Shown: positions 1 through 9,204, counted from the first letter of the stretch. The stretch: 64,000 nt of DNA from Campylobacter massiliensis (GCF_014253065.1 NZ_JACLZK010000001.1:310001-374000); one strand, 5' to 3'. Program-made: numbers and translations. The notes: generated by a model not told the origin, from the sequence alone.

Positions 1-1
1 C

Positions 2-1960
2 GTTTATAATCATCCTGAAGCCATCGATTGGGACTACGTAAATAGCCACTGCGTATTTGCGACGGGGCCTGCCGATATCGGCTACGGGCTTAGAAATAAT
101 CCAAATCATCCTAACTACTCAAACGAAAAAGACGTCGTAGAGACGGAGCTTCATAAGAAACTAAGCAAAAACGAGGGCGTGACTCTGGGCTATCTAGGCT
201 ATAAAGAGGGTGACGTGATGGAAAATAAAAATACGGCTACCGCGGGCAAACACTGGCAAATCACGTTTGAGGAATTTAAAGAAGCTCTTAAACCTTATAC
301 GCTTGACTTCTCCGCTCCGCTAATAAAAGGCGATCCAAACGAGGATTTGGAAGAATTTAAGAAAAAACTAAAGCAACTGGCCGACTGGTACATCGAAAAA
401 GGTAGAAAAGTAGTTAGCTTTTGGACGATGGGCTTTAACCAGCACCAACGCGGCACTTGGGTAAACGAGCAAGCCTATATGGTGCATATGCTACTTGGCA
501 AACAAGCAAAACCGGGCGAGGGCGCTTTCTCGCTAACCGGACAACCAAGCGCATGCGGAACGGCACGCGAGGTCGGTACTTTCGTTCATCGCTTGCCTGC
601 GGATATGGTCGTAGATAACGCCGAACACCGCGAAATAAGCGAGAAAATTTGGAAACTTCCTAAAAACACGCTAAATCCGAAAGTCGCCTCCCACTACGTA
701 AAAATGATGCGCGACATGGAAGACGGAAAGATGAAATGGGCATGGGTACAGGTAAATAACCCATGGCAAAACACCGCAAACGCAAACCACTGGATAAAAG
801 CCGCTCGCGAGATGGATAACTTTATCATCGTCTCAGACCCGTATCCGGGCATCTCGGCTAAGGTTGCCGACCTGATCCTGCCAACTGCGATGATATACGA
901 AAAATGGGGCGCGTACGGTAATGCCGAGCGCCGAACGCAGCACTGGCGTCAGCAAGTCCTTCCGGTAGGCGAAGCGATGAGCGACACGTGGCAAATGCTG
1001 GAATTTGCTAAGCGCTTTAAGCTAAAAGAGGTTTGGGGCGAACAAAAAGTGGACGATAAGCTAACGCTTCCAAGCGTGCTAGACGAGGCAAAAGCCATGG
1101 GTTATAGCGAAGAAGATACGCTATTTGACGTGCTTTTCGCAAACGAAGAGGCTAAGAGCTATCCTGCAAAAGACGCTATAATGGAAGATTTTGATAACTC
1201 TGAAGTTTTCGGCGACAGTAGAAAAATCGTCGGCTCGGACGGCAAGGTATTTGAGGGATACGGATTTTTCATCCAAAAATACCTTTGGGAAGACTACCGC
1301 AAATTTGGCTCGGGTCACGGACACGATCTAGCGGACTTTGATACTTATCACAAAGTGCGCGGCCTAAGATGGCCTGTAGTAGACGGCAAAGAAACCCAGT
1401 GGAGATTTAACGCCAAATACGATCCGTACGCGAAGAAATTTGCCGAAGACGGCAAGCAGTTTGCATTCTACGGAAATAAAAAAGCCAAGTTGCAAAAAGG
1501 CGATTTGACCAAAGTAACTAGCGGAGACGAGAAATTTTCTATCGCTAATAGGGCTAAAATTTTCTTCCGCCCTTATATGGATCCGTGCGAGATGCCTGAT
1601 ACTACGTATCCTTTTTGGCTATGCACGGGCCGCGTCTTGGAGCACTGGCACACCGGCACTATGACTATGCGTGTTCCTGAGCTTTACCGCGCTGTACCTG
1701 AGGCTCTTTGCTACATGCACGAGGGCGATGCGCAAAAGCTAAATTTACAGCATAACGACGTAGTTTGGGTCGAGTCTCGCCGCGGTAAGGTAAAAGCAAG
1801 GCTAGATCTGCGCGGACGAAACAAAACTCCTTCGGGACTAGTTTACGTGCCGTTTTTTGATGAAAACGTGTATATCAACAAAGTCTGCCTAGATGCGACT
1901 TGCCCGATCTCAAAAGAGACCGACTATAAAAAATGCGCGGTTAAAATTTACAAGGCTTAA
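2..1960 (+). CDS. napA: Periplasmic nitrate reductase catalytic subunit NapA (5' end missing)
   Basis: Molybdopterin (bis-MGD) nitrate reductase large subunit that reduces nitrate to nitrite in the periplasm. The frame is open from base 2, so the N-terminal part (Tat signal and 4Fe-4S cysteines, roughly 270 residues by comparison with about 925-residue Campylobacter NapA) lies outside the window. About 653 codons are present. Visible family features are [18 protein letters not shown], the [25 protein letters not shown] stretch and the C-terminal molybdopterin-binding domain with [15 protein letters not shown]. It is followed after 2 bases by napG, as in Campylobacter nap operons. An internal GTG near 179 is not a real start, because conserved sequence continues upstream of it. 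Confidence 0.97.
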   Translation, partial: VYNHPEAIDWDYVNSHCVFATGPADIGYGLRNNPNHPNYSNEKDVVETELHKKLSKNEGVTLGYLGYKEGDVMENKNTATAGKHWQITFEEFKEALKPYTLDFSAPLIKGDPNEDLEEFKKKLKQLADWYIEKGRKVVSFWTMGFNQHQRGTWVNEQAYMVHMLLGKQAKPGEGAFSLTGQPSACGTAREVGTFVHRLPADMVVDNAEHREISEKIWKLPKNTLNPKVASHYVKMMRDMEDGKMKWAWVQVNNPWQNTANANHWIKAAREMDNFIIVSDPYPGISAKVADLILPTAMIYEKWGAYGNAERRTQHWRQQVLPVGEAMSDTWQMLEFAKRFKLKEVWGEQKVDDKLTLPSVLDEAKAMGYSEEDTLFDVLFANEEAKSYPAKDAIMEDFDNSEVFGDSRKIVGSDGKVFEGYGFFIQKYLWEDYRKFGSGHGHDLADFDTYHKVRGLRWPVVDGKETQWRFNAKYDPYAKKFAEDGKQFAFYGNKKAKLQKGDLTKVTSGDEKFSIANRAKIFFRPYMDPCEMPDTTYPFWLCTGRVLEHWHTGTMTMRVPELYRAVPEALCYMHEGDAQKLNLQHNDVVWVESRRGKVKARLDLRGRNKTPSGLVYVPFFDENVYINKVCLDATCPISKETDYKKCAVKIYKA

Positions 1961-1962
1961 TA

Positions 1963-2727
1963 ATGCAAAATAGAAGAGAGGCTTTAAAATTTGGGTTAAA
2001 GGCGATTAGTTTGGTTCTCGCGGGCGGCTTTGCCTGGAGTACGCAAACGACGGCTAAAGCCCAAACTCTACTCATCAGGCCGCCAGGTGCTTTAAAGGAG
2101 AAAAATTTCCTTAGCGAGTGCATACGCTGCGGGCTTTGCGTAGAAGCCTGTCCTTGGGATACGCTTAAGCTCGCGGACTTAGACGACGGATTGCCTTACG
2201 GCACTCCGTTTTTTACCCCGCGAAATATCCCTTGCTATATGTGTACGGATATCCCGTGCACGGTCGCCTGTCCGACCGGAGCTCTAGATACGAAGCTGGT
2301 GAGCGAGGATAACGGCAAGCTAAATATAAACAAAGCGCAAATGGGTATCGCGGTGCTGGATCCAAATTTCTGCATCGCTTACGAGGGGCTTCGCTGCGAC
2401 GCTTGCTACCGCGCCTGTCCTTTGATAGATAAAGCGTTAAGGCTTGAATATGTCCGCAACGAACGCACGCAAAAGCATGCGTTTTTTAAACCGGTCGTGG
2501 ACGCCGACTACTGCACTGGCTGCGGCATGTGCGAGCAAGTTTGCGTGACGCCAAAGGCTTCTATCTTCGTGCTTCCGCGCGAAATAGGGCTGGGATCTGG
2601 CAATGAGCAATACGTCGAAGGCTGGATTGAAGGGCAAGATAAAAAGCTAAAAGACGTAACGCCGAAAGATTTTAAAGGCGATGATAAAAAGCTAAACGAC
2701 TATCTAAACGGCGGAGATTTGCTATGA
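1963..2727 (+). CDS. napG: Ferredoxin-type quinol dehydrogenase subunit NapG
   Basis: A 254-residue Fe-S protein that with NapH passes electrons from menaquinol towards NapAB. The N-terminus has a Tat signal (NRREALKFGLK, twin Arg at residues 4-5, then a hydrophobic stretch), so it is exported folded. Four 4Fe-4S motifs are visible: CIRCGLCVEACP, CYMCTDIPCTVACP, CDACYRACP and CTGCGMCEQVC. ATG starts 2 bases after napA and the gene overlaps napH by 4 bases (ATGA), so translation is probably coupled. Length and order match Campylobacter nap operons. Confidence 0.96.
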   Translation: MQNRREALKFGLKAISLVLAGGFAWSTQTTAKAQTLLIRPPGALKEKNFLSECIRCGLCVEACPWDTLKLADLDDGLPYGTPFFTPRNIPCYMCTDIPCTVACPTGALDTKLVSEDNGKLNINKAQMGIAVLDPNFCIAYEGLRCDACYRACPLIDKALRLEYVRNERTQKHAFFKPVVDADYCTGCGMCEQVCVTPKASIFVLPREIGLGSGNEQYVEGWIEGQDKKLKDVTPKDFKGDDKKLNDYLNGGDLL

Positions 2728-3515
2728 AATATTTGATTTTAAGAAGAATAAGTCAAATTTTGATTTTGGCTTTATTTTTTGCGAGTAACTATTACGGAGT
2801 TAAAATTTTACAAGGCAATCTTAGCTCGTCTTTGCTGTTTGGAGTGGTTCCGCTTAGCGATCCGTTTGCGGTTTTGCAGTTATATCTAGCTAGTTTTAGT
2901 ATCGCTTCGGGTGCGCTTGTGGGAGCCGCTATCGTGTTTGCTTTTTATGCGATCGTGGCTCCGCGCGCCTTTTGCAGCTGGGTTTGTCCGGTAAATATCA
3001 TCACCGAAACCGCTCGCTGGGTCAGAGTAAAGCTTGGCTACGACAAAGATAAAAAATTCGTAAATTTCACGAGAAGCGCGAGATATTACGTTTTGGGATT
3101 TACGCTTTTTATCTCGCTAGTCACTTCGGCTCCGGCGTTTGAGGGCATTAGCTTTATCGGCATTATTCAGCGCGGCATCATCTACGGCGGCACGCTGTGG
3201 CTATTCGTGGCGTTTGGGGTGTTTGCGATAGACGCGTTTATCGGCGATAGATTAGTCTGCTCAAAGCTTTGCCCGCTGGGCGCTTTTTACGCGATAGCAG
3301 GCAAATTTGCCCTTATCAGAGTAAAGCACAACGCGGCTAGCTGTACTAACTGCATGAAATGCAAGCTAATCTGCCCGGAAAACCAAGTGCTCGGCATTAT
3401 CGGCAAGCAAAGCGGGTTTATAACCTCGAGCGAGTGCATCAGCTGCGGACGCTGTATCGACGTCTGCGACGACGACGCGCTCAAATTTAATATAAGAAAT
3501 TTAAGGAGAAATTAA
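2724..3515 (+). CDS. napH: Membrane quinol dehydrogenase NapH
   Basis: A 263-residue polytopic membrane protein, the menaquinol-oxidising partner of NapG. It has about four hydrophobic segments, two CX3CP motifs next to membrane segments (CSWVCPVN, CSKLCPLG) and a C-terminal cytoplasmic di-cluster domain (CTNCMKCKLICP, CISCGRCIDVC). It overlaps napG by 4 bases; its last base is the first base of the napB start codon, a one-base overlap. Family assignment is firm; the electron-transfer role comes from known NapGH systems. Confidence 0.95.
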   Translation: MKYLILRRISQILILALFFASNYYGVKILQGNLSSSLLFGVVPLSDPFAVLQLYLASFSIASGALVGAAIVFAFYAIVAPRAFCSWVCPVNIITETARWVRVKLGYDKDKKFVNFTRSARYYVLGFTLFISLVTSAPAFEGISFIGIIQRGIIYGGTLWLFVAFGVFAIDAFIGDRLVCSKLCPLGAFYAIAGKFALIRVKHNAASCTNCMKCKLICPENQVLGIIGKQSGFITSSECISCGRCIDVCDDDALKFNIRNLRRN

Positions 3516-4033
3516 TGAAAGCTAATAAGCTTATTTTTGGAGTCGTATGCGCCGCTGCGCTACTTATCGGCTGCAATAACCCTAGCGTCGGCGACGTATC
3601 AGGCTTAAGAACCGCCGAAGTTACCGACGAGAACGTGACTTTAGCGGATATTAACTGGACTAGCCCGATGCCGGGCGAAGCGCAAAAATACGAGCGCTCT
3701 TTCGAGAACGCCCCACCGCTAATCCCGCACGATATCGCGGATCTGCTTCCTATCACGAAAGACAACAACATGTGCGTTACGTGCCATATGCCTGAAGTCG
3801 CGAAAGACGTAGGCGCTACGCCGATCCCTAAATCTCACCTTTACAGCATGAGATTTAACAAAGACAAAGGCGGCGAGCTAAGCCAAGACCGCTACGACTG
3901 CACGACTTGCCACGTTCCGCAAGCTAAAGTAAAACCGCGCGTGAAAAACAACTTTAAGCCTGACTTTAGCCGTCAGCAAGACTCGCAACACCGATCAAAC
4001 CTTCTAGATATACTAAACGAAGGCGTTAGGTGA
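3515..4033 (+). CDS. napB: Diheme cytochrome c nitrate reductase subunit NapB
   Basis: A 172-residue periplasmic diheme cytochrome, the electron donor subunit to NapA. Two CXXCH heme sites are visible (CVTCH and CTTCH) with His ligands in the surrounding NapB-type sequence (SHLYSMRF). The signal region MKANKLIFGVVCAAALLIGC ends in a convincing lipobox (LIGC), so this NapB may be a lipoprotein rather than a soluble periplasmic protein, which is unusual. AAGGAG precedes the ATG. The stop overlaps the napF GTG start. Confidence 0.95.
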   Translation: MKANKLIFGVVCAAALLIGCNNPSVGDVSGLRTAEVTDENVTLADINWTSPMPGEAQKYERSFENAPPLIPHDIADLLPITKDNNMCVTCHMPEVAKDVGATPIPKSHLYSMRFNKDKGGELSQDRYDCTTCHVPQAKVKPRVKNNFKPDFSRQQDSQHRSNLLDILNEGVR

Positions 4034-4500
4034 GCGTATCCAGACGTGAACTATTTACTAAATTTTTGGGCGGCAAAACCGCTCAAAAATTTATCGCGCC
4101 GCCTTATTTTTGCGGCGAATTTAACTGCGCTGATTGCGAAGCGCCTTGCGTTAGCGCTTGTCATAGAGAGCTTTTGAGTTTTGAAAACGAGAGAGTAAAT
4201 TTTAAATTTAAGTCCTTGGGTTGTAACTTTTGTAAAGAGTGCGCGCTTGCTTGCGAGGAGGCGGGACGAGAGGTTTTAAATTTAAAATTCGCGGCTACTA
4301 TAGAAGCTAAAATTTTTATCGACGTGCATAGCTGTCTTGCGTGGAACGGCACGATTTGCTGTAGTTGCCAGGACGTTTGCAAATTTAGAGCGATCGATTT
4401 TTTAGGCGTTTTTCGCCCGAGCGTAAATCAAAAATGCACGGGCTGCGCGCAATGTATGGAAGTTTGCTTCGCGAATAGTATCAAAATGGAGGCGTTATGA
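4030..4500 (+). CDS. napF: Ferredoxin-type protein NapF
   Basis: A 156-residue cytoplasmic Fe-S protein associated with NapA maturation in other bacteria. Cysteine-rich motifs are CNFCKECALACEEA, CCSCQDVC and CTGCAQCMEVC, with further cysteines near residues 28-45 (CGEFNCADCEAPCVSACH). The N-terminus SRRELFTKFLGG resembles a twin-arginine motif but no hydrophobic signal core follows, so export is unlikely. The start is GTG, overlapping the napB stop (GTGA). C. jejuni lacks napF at this place while several other Campylobacter species have it, which supports a non-jejuni source. Confidence 0.9.
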   Translation: MSVSRRELFTKFLGGKTAQKFIAPPYFCGEFNCADCEAPCVSACHRELLSFENERVNFKFKSLGCNFCKECALACEEAGREVLNLKFAATIEAKIFIDVHSCLAWNGTICCSCQDVCKFRAIDFLGVFRPSVNQKCTGCAQCMEVCFANSIKMEAL

Positions 4501-5468
4501 GAAAATTTATTTTATTTTTTACGGCGATTTTTTGCTTAAATTTGACCGCAAATTTAGCGGCGGCACCGCTTGAGATATCACAACCTGATAAGGTCATAAA
4601 AGCGGGCGCAAACGTGATAAGCTCAAATTTGATAGATGAAATTTTATATCTGGGTACGGACGGTAGCGAGCTTGATATCTACGACATAAAGGCGGATAAA
4701 TTTTTAGAACCGATCAAATTTCGCACGGTCAAAACGCACTTTAGCGACGAAGAGCCAGCAAAAATTTTTAGCATCGACCGGCTGGGCGATATGCTTTTGG
4801 TTTTAACCGAGATGGACTACAACGAGCGATATTTGTACGTTTTTAAAAAAGAAAATGACGGCTGGAGCGAGGTTAACAATATGCATCTAGCCAATAAATC
4901 CGCCAAAAAGGCCTTTTTCATAGATGAAAAAACGGCGGTAGTATCGGACTTTGGCAATGAAATTTACTACATCGACCTGGAGAGTAAAAAAGCGGTCTTT
5001 AAACATAAATTTTCCATCGCGCTTTACGTGGATTTTGAAATCAACAAAACCCGCGATAAAATCGCTATCGGAGCCGAAAGCGGCGTGATTTATATCTATA
5101 ATCTAAAAACTCGCCAAACCGAACAAACGCTAAATTTCTTTAAAGACAATATGTACGACATTGACTACAAAAATGACGTCGTAGCCGTGGGCTGCATCGA
5201 CAAGCAGGCGGGCGTTTTTAACGGTTCGATGAGTTATTTTAAGGCCGATTTTATCGTTTATGCGACGGGGCTTAGCGACGACGCTAAAACGCTAGCGTAT
5301 ATGAACGGCGAAGAGAGCGATATCCTAGTCTACGACATCGCAAGCAAAACAAAACTCGCGACCGTAAAAACCGGACAGCAAATTTTAAATGAGATTTACC
5401 TCTCCGATAGCGGTAGGTTAATCAGCGTCGCGTATGAAAAAGAGGTTAAATTTTGGAGCGTAAAATGA
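4497..5468 (+). CDS. napL: Periplasmic beta-propeller-like nap operon protein NapL
   Basis: A 323-residue protein with a Sec signal peptide (MRKFILFFTAIFCLNLTANLAAA) followed by a series of WD40/beta-propeller-like strands, for example IYDIKADKFLEP, IYYIDLESKKAVF, IYIYNLKTRQTEQ and ILVYDIASKTKLA. NapL is a nap operon protein of epsilonproteobacteria whose exact role is unsettled. The start overlaps the napF stop (ATGA). Assignment rests on operon position between napF and napD plus the propeller pattern. Confidence 0.88.
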   Translation: MRKFILFFTAIFCLNLTANLAAAPLEISQPDKVIKAGANVISSNLIDEILYLGTDGSELDIYDIKADKFLEPIKFRTVKTHFSDEEPAKIFSIDRLGDMLLVLTEMDYNERYLYVFKKENDGWSEVNNMHLANKSAKKAFFIDEKTAVVSDFGNEIYYIDLESKKAVFKHKFSIALYVDFEINKTRDKIAIGAESGVIYIYNLKTRQTEQTLNFFKDNMYDIDYKNDVVAVGCIDKQAGVFNGSMSYFKADFIVYATGLSDDAKTLAYMNGEESDILVYDIASKTKLATVKTGQQILNEIYLSDSGRLISVAYEKEVKFWSVK

Positions 5469-5812
5469 ACATATCAAGTGCGATAGTATATACAAAAGAC
5501 GGAAACGAAGCTACCGAAGTAGCTAAAAGAATCGAGCAACTAAAAGGCTGCGAGGTCATCGCCGCGCAAGACGGCAAGATCGTAGTCGTGATGAGCGCGG
5601 AAAATTTAGACGGCGAGATAGAGCTATTTAAAGCGCTAGAAGGCATCGAGGGCGTCTCAGGAGCCGCGATGATATACAGCTATCAAGAGGATTTGCAACA
5701 AGATATCGAAAGCATTAAAAAAAGCGGCAAGATAAGCGAAATTTTACTTGACGAAAACATCGATGCCAAGGACATCGTATATAACGGCCACGTCGGCGAT
5801 AGGGTAAAATAA
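5465..5812 (+). CDS. napD: NapA signal-peptide-binding chaperone NapD
   Basis: A 115-residue cytoplasmic chaperone; NapD proteins bind the Tat signal of NapA to control export. The sequence shows the NapD ferredoxin-like fold pattern (MNISSAIVYTKDG, then IEQLKGCEVIAAQDGKIVVVM). The ATG at 5465 overlaps the napL stop (ATGA) and has GGAG 6 bases upstream; an in-frame TTG four codons earlier is less likely. The C-terminal tail beyond about residue 80 is longer than in E. coli NapD. Last gene of the operon. Confidence 0.9.
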   Translation: MNISSAIVYTKDGNEATEVAKRIEQLKGCEVIAAQDGKIVVVMSAENLDGEIELFKALEGIEGVSGAAMIYSYQEDLQQDIESIKKSGKISEILLDENIDAKDIVYNGHVGDRVK

Positions 5813-5822
5813 ATTTTTACCC
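5802..5822 (+). terminator. Hairpin across the napD stop codon
   Basis: GGGTAAAA (5802-5809) can pair with TTTTACCC (5815-5822), with the TAA stop in the loop. No U-tract follows, so it may be a weak terminator or an mRNA 3'-end structure ending the nap operon. Confidence 0.4.
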
Positions 5823-5840
5823 GTTAACTTTATCCTAAAT

Positions 5841-5855
5841 TTGACGATATATAAT
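5841..5855 (+). promoter_or_regulatory. Likely sigma-70 promoter of the following small gene
   Basis: A consensus -10 element TATAAT lies at 5850-5855, 26 bases before the ATG at 5881. AAGGAT at 5870-5875 serves as ribosome binding site. Campylobacter promoters often have no conserved -35, and none is obvious here. Confidence 0.55.
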
Positions 5856-5880
5856 ATGGATAAAATTTAAAGGATAAGAC

Positions 5881-6516
5881 ATGCAAAGCATCAACGGTTT
5901 AAGCCAAAATCCCTACATCCCGCAACCTCGCTATGACGTGCAAAGTGTCCAAAACACGGCAAGCGTAGATCAAAACGAAAATATAAAAAGGATGCAAGAA
6001 GCCTACGCAAATATCGACGTAAAGCAGTTAACGAATAGCTATTTGTCGCACTTTCAGGCTAGAGCCGACTCAAATTCGAGCTCAAATTTCTTATCTCAGG
6101 TTTCGGCCTTTAACGGTTCTGCGAAATTTAACGACATTTTCGGCGCTCAAAACAAAAGCATAAATTCCCTAAACGATATCTTGTCCGGCGTCGATTTTAA
6201 ATCTATCGGCTACGAGGGCAAGCCTATAACGCAACTAAGCCAAAGCGAAGCCAGCGATTTAGTGAGCGAGAATGGATTTTTCGGTATCGCAAACACCGCG
6301 GATAGGATTTCAAATTTTATTATTAGCGCCGCAGGAGACGACCTGCAAAAGCTCGAAGCCGGAAAAGAAGGCATGCTGAGAGGCTTTAAAGAGGCCGAGA
6401 AAATTTGGGGCGGCAAGCTACCTGAAATTTCGCAAAAAACGATAGAAAAAGCGACGCAAGCCGTAGATAAAAGAATAGCCGAACTCGGCGGGAACGTCCT
6501 TAGTGTTCAGGCTTAA
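5881..6516 (+). CDS. Conserved Campylobacterota protein, possible DUF5610-like
   Basis: A 211-residue protein without signal peptide or membrane segment. The N-terminal 70 residues are Asn/Gln/Ser-rich and look disordered. The C-terminal half (LVSENGFFGIANTADRISNFI, then GMLRGFKEAEKIWGGKLPEIS) is helical, and its GF..A..I.G ending resembles DUF5610 proteins of flagellated bacteria. Similar Campylobacter proteins are often labelled hydrogenase-4 component G, but nothing in this sequence supports a hydrogenase role. It has its own promoter and overlaps the next gene by 14 bases. Function unknown. Confidence 0.7.
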   Translation: MQSINGLSQNPYIPQPRYDVQSVQNTASVDQNENIKRMQEAYANIDVKQLTNSYLSHFQARADSNSSSNFLSQVSAFNGSAKFNDIFGAQNKSINSLNDILSGVDFKSIGYEGKPITQLSQSEASDLVSENGFFGIANTADRISNFIISAAGDDLQKLEAGKEGMLRGFKEAEKIWGGKLPEISQKTIEKATQAVDKRIAELGGNVLSVQA

Positions 6517-6970
6517 GGTTTTAAATTTAGCCGCCGTTTTGCTGGTTTTTAGCGGCTGTGCATTTTTTGAGAAAAAACCGGCGCCAAAAATCGTTCAAAA
6601 ACCAGTCGCACAAAAACCTGCGCCAGTTAAAGGCTCTTTACGCGGGGTGATATCAAGCGTGACCTATGACGGCGGCAGATACTGCTACGATATAAAATCA
6701 ATCGACGTATCAAATGGTAAACTGCCTAGCGGCAAGTACTGTGCGGATAAATTTTACTTTTCTAGCGGAGATACCGTCTATGCAAGCGTTTCAGGCGGAC
6801 TCGTCACCGAGATGCTACTCATAAAAAGCGGAACTAATCACGTTACGCATAAAGCAAAGAAAACGCCAAAATTTAAAAGTCCAAGTCCTGCAAAAAGCCC
6901 GCAGCAAGAAGAAAGCAATAAAAAAATCCTAATCGACGTTCCGAAAAGTGAAAATATCAGCTTTGATTAG
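6503..6970 (+). CDS. Small lipoprotein of unknown function
   Basis: A 155-residue protein with a lipoprotein signal (hydrophobic residues 5-16, lipobox VFSGC), a Pro/Lys-rich linker (residues 22-42) and a small beta-rich domain of about 60 residues with two cysteines (GRYCYDIKS, GKYCADKFYF). The C-terminus is Lys/Ser/Pro-rich and probably disordered. The start is GTG at 6503 inside the previous gene; no ATG fits the signal peptide. It is likely cotranscribed with the upstream gene. No family recognised. Confidence 0.7.
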   Translation: MFRLKVLNLAAVLLVFSGCAFFEKKPAPKIVQKPVAQKPAPVKGSLRGVISSVTYDGGRYCYDIKSIDVSNGKLPSGKYCADKFYFSSGDTVYASVSGGLVTEMLLIKSGTNHVTHKAKKTPKFKSPSPAKSPQQEESNKKILIDVPKSENISFD

Positions 6971-7033
6971 CCGTTGATTTACCGAAATATTTTATAATTC
7001 TTACAAGCAATCAAAGTTAGAACTCCTTTTAAG

Positions 7034-7058
7034 AAGGGGATGTGCGTCCCCTTTTTTA
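7034..7058 (+). terminator. Rho-independent terminator
   Basis: A perfect 7-bp stem AAGGGGA (7034-7040) / TCCCCTT (7047-7053) with a 6-base loop is followed by a T-rich run. It ends the 5881-6970 transcription unit. Confidence 0.85.
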
Positions 7059-7207
7059 TCTTTTTTCTCATAAAAATCATTAAAATTTAGTTTTTGTATT
7101 TAAGCTTTGCTGATATTATTTGTATTTTGATAATATCAAGTATCAAAAATAACCTCAAAAATCCTGATATATACAAGTTTTGCCATTATTTATGTTAAAT
7201 TTTCCTA

Positions 7208-7240
7208 TTAAGCTTACTGCAGCCGCTTTTGTGCTAGAAT
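7208..7240 (+). promoter_or_regulatory. Promoter of the first MOMP porin gene
   Basis: TTAAGCTTAC (7208-7217), a 17-base spacer and an extended -10 element TGC-TAGAAT (-10 at 7235-7240). The same block with the same spacing precedes the second porin gene (9205-9237), which strongly suggests both are functional promoter elements. Confidence 0.7.
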
Positions 7241-7272
7241 TATGCCTATAAAACTTTTATAAAGGAGAACTT

Positions 7273-8448
7273 ATGAAACTTGCTAAAATTTCTTTAGCTG
7301 CTTTGGTTGCGCTCGGCGCTTTCTCTACTTTAAATGCTACTCCGCTCGAAGAAGCCATTAAAGACGTAGATTTTTCTGGATTTGCTAGATATCGATATAC
7401 GGGCAATAAGCTAAAAGTAAATGATGCAAAAGAGACAAAAGCAGCTCACAACTTTAGATTTGTGGGTACTTTTAAGGCCGCTCTTGACGATAACTTTTTT
7501 GGCGTATTGGGCTTAAGGTACTCTGCAAACGACGGTTCTGGTCACAACACTGATACGACAAATACAACAAGCTCATTTGGCGTAAGAGAATTTTATCTTG
7601 GCTATAACGTAGGTAATACCACAATAACAGCCGGTAAACAATTTGCCAAAACATATTTTGACGATGACTTGGTTGGAACTGGTCTAAGAGTGCAAAATAC
7701 CGATATCTCAGGCCTTACTTTGGTCGGTGTTGCATTCGACGCTCTTGAAACCGACAATATTGATTACGACGGTAAACTACTATCAGGATTGGCAGGCTCA
7801 AAAAGCCTTAACTACTATGGCGTAGGCGCAATGGGAAGCTATGATCCTCTAAATTTCAAAGCTTGGTGGGCGTATCTTGAGGATACTGCAAACCTATTTG
7901 CAGCAGATGCGGCTTTAAAATTTGACTTAGAGGCTGTAAAATTGGGATTACAAGCGCAATACGTCCATAACGAATCAGACGATAATAACTTTGGCGATGC
8001 AAATTTCTTTGCAGCTAAGGGCGATGTAGGATTTTTCGGAGTTGGCCTAAATGCAGGTTATATCTACTATAAAGCTGATGACAATAAAAAATCTTTCGTA
8101 ACAGTTGAAGATAATGCTAAGTTAATCAACCCAGGTAAACTTCTTAACTCTGTAATGAATAGCGGTGCTCAATACTACAACAATATTCAAGATAAAAACG
8201 ACTATTGGTTTGTTGGCGCATCATACAAATTTGACAAATTTGGCTTATATGCTAACTATATCGATGGCAAAGGCTATAGTTATAAATACCTAAAAAGAGT
8301 TGATAGAAACGAGTGGAATGCGGGCGGTAGCTACGCTTACAGCAAAAAACTTAACTTCTCTACATTCTATGCGGCAGCTAAAGAAAAAGACGGAAATAAC
8401 AAAAATAAACACGATCGTATAAGATTTGAAGCTAAATACAGCTTCTAA
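7273..8448 (+). CDS. Campylobacter major outer membrane protein (MOMP/PorA family), copy 1
   Basis: A 391-residue outer membrane beta-barrel porin. A Sec signal peptide (MKLAKISLAALVALGAFST, cleavage near LNA-T) precedes the conserved mature start TPLEEAIKDVDFSGFARYRY. Alternating hydrophobic strands, the family motif FKAALDDNFFGVLGLRYS and a C-terminal aromatic residue (EAKYSF) for outer membrane insertion are present. AGGAG lies 5 bases before the ATG. It is a paralogue of the 9272-10465 gene: signal peptide and first strands are almost identical, while loop regions diverge. Likely abundantly expressed, with its own promoter and terminator. Confidence 0.93.
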   Translation: MKLAKISLAALVALGAFSTLNATPLEEAIKDVDFSGFARYRYTGNKLKVNDAKETKAAHNFRFVGTFKAALDDNFFGVLGLRYSANDGSGHNTDTTNTTSSFGVREFYLGYNVGNTTITAGKQFAKTYFDDDLVGTGLRVQNTDISGLTLVGVAFDALETDNIDYDGKLLSGLAGSKSLNYYGVGAMGSYDPLNFKAWWAYLEDTANLFAADAALKFDLEAVKLGLQAQYVHNESDDNNFGDANFFAAKGDVGFFGVGLNAGYIYYKADDNKKSFVTVEDNAKLINPGKLLNSVMNSGAQYYNNIQDKNDYWFVGASYKFDKFGLYANYIDGKGYSYKYLKRVDRNEWNAGGSYAYSKKLNFSTFYAAAKEKDGNNKNKHDRIRFEAKYSF

Positions 8449-8472
8449 TCAAAAAGGCTCGTTTTATGCTAT

Positions 8473-8507
8473 AATCCCAAGTAAATTTCCATTTGCTTGG
8501 GATTTTT
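8473..8507 (+). terminator. Rho-independent terminator of the first porin gene
   Basis: A 14-bp stem with one G-U pair runs from 8473-8486 to 8491-8504 around a TTCC loop, followed by a T-run. A TTG at 8497 that could start the next gene early falls inside this hairpin and is therefore rejected as its start. Confidence 0.85.
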
Positions 8508-8529
8508 AAATTTATCAAAAAGGTTTTTT

Positions 8530-9093
8530 ATGAAATTTATGCGTTTTTCGCTTTTAGCGTGTCTTTTTGCTTTTTCTTTAAATGCTGCTGATGAGCCGAG
8601 CTACATATTTGAGGCAAAAGGCGAATTTGCAAAAGAGCTAAAAAGCTTGGTAGAAAAATATTCTAAAGACGAAAATATAAGTATAAATGTTTATGAAAAA
8701 GCTCCTGAGGCTGATAGCAGCGGTAAGTTTTTAAATATTGGGGTAGATAGCAAAAGAAAATATAGTGTAGAAAAAGGTCGCGAGCTATATGCTAAGAATT
8801 GTGCTTCTTGTCATGGTGAAGACGGAAACAAAAGAGCTTATGGCGCCTCTGAAAAGCTAACTAAAATAAGCGCAGAGGATATAGAGGCTGCTTTTTCGGG
8901 CTATCTAAACGATTCTGATTACGGTGGAAATATGAGAAATCTCATGAAAACCGTCGCAGCAAAAACTACATATAAAGATCTTGGGGCTATCATTGCTTTT
9001 TTAAAAGGCAAGGACGCTTTATTGTATAAGGATGGCACACAGGAAAATACTGACGTCTCCACTACCCCTACACAGGGAAGTTACTTAAAATAA
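8530..9093 (+). CDS. Periplasmic monoheme c-type cytochrome
   Basis: A 187-residue secreted cytochrome c. The signal peptide MKFMRFSLLACLFAFSLNA is followed by a Lys/Glu-rich region of about 70 residues and a class I cytochrome domain with CASCH (near residue 90) and a candidate distal ligand Met (GGNMRNLM). The C-terminal tail is Thr/Ser-rich. ATG 8530 has AAGG upstream and is the only start that leaves the signal peptide intact and clear of the upstream terminator. It sits between two porin genes. Partner enzyme unknown; a generic periplasmic electron carrier role is inferred. Confidence 0.88.
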   Translation: MKFMRFSLLACLFAFSLNAADEPSYIFEAKGEFAKELKSLVEKYSKDENISINVYEKAPEADSSGKFLNIGVDSKRKYSVEKGRELYAKNCASCHGEDGNKRAYGASEKLTKISAEDIEAAFSGYLNDSDYGGNMRNLMKTVAAKTTYKDLGAIIAFLKGKDALLYKDGTQENTDVSTTPTQGSYLK

Positions 9094-9100
9094 TCAAATT

Positions 9101-9123
9101 TGCCGAGTTGATTTAACTCGGCA
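9101..9123 (+). terminator. Terminator after the cytochrome gene
   Basis: A perfect 9-bp stem TGCCGAGTT (9101-9109) / AACTCGGCA (9115-9123) with a 5-base loop. The T-tract after it is weak. Confidence 0.7.
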
Positions 9124-9204
9124 TTCTAAAATTTTACTACAAATTTGATCCCTATATTATATTTTGGTAAATGCTTGGTAATAATTTGCCTAAAAATACA
9201 CATT

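Larger units (their letters stand above)
6971..7272. other. Intergenic region before the first porin
   Basis: About 300 AT-rich bases. It holds a strong terminator for the upstream genes (7034-7058) and the porin promoter (7208-7240). The stretch between 7060 and 7200 has no ORF or clear structure. Confidence 0.7.

Noticed and set aside
4030-4090. Tat signal on NapF
   Set aside because: SRRELF is present but no hydrophobic core follows, so export is unlikely.
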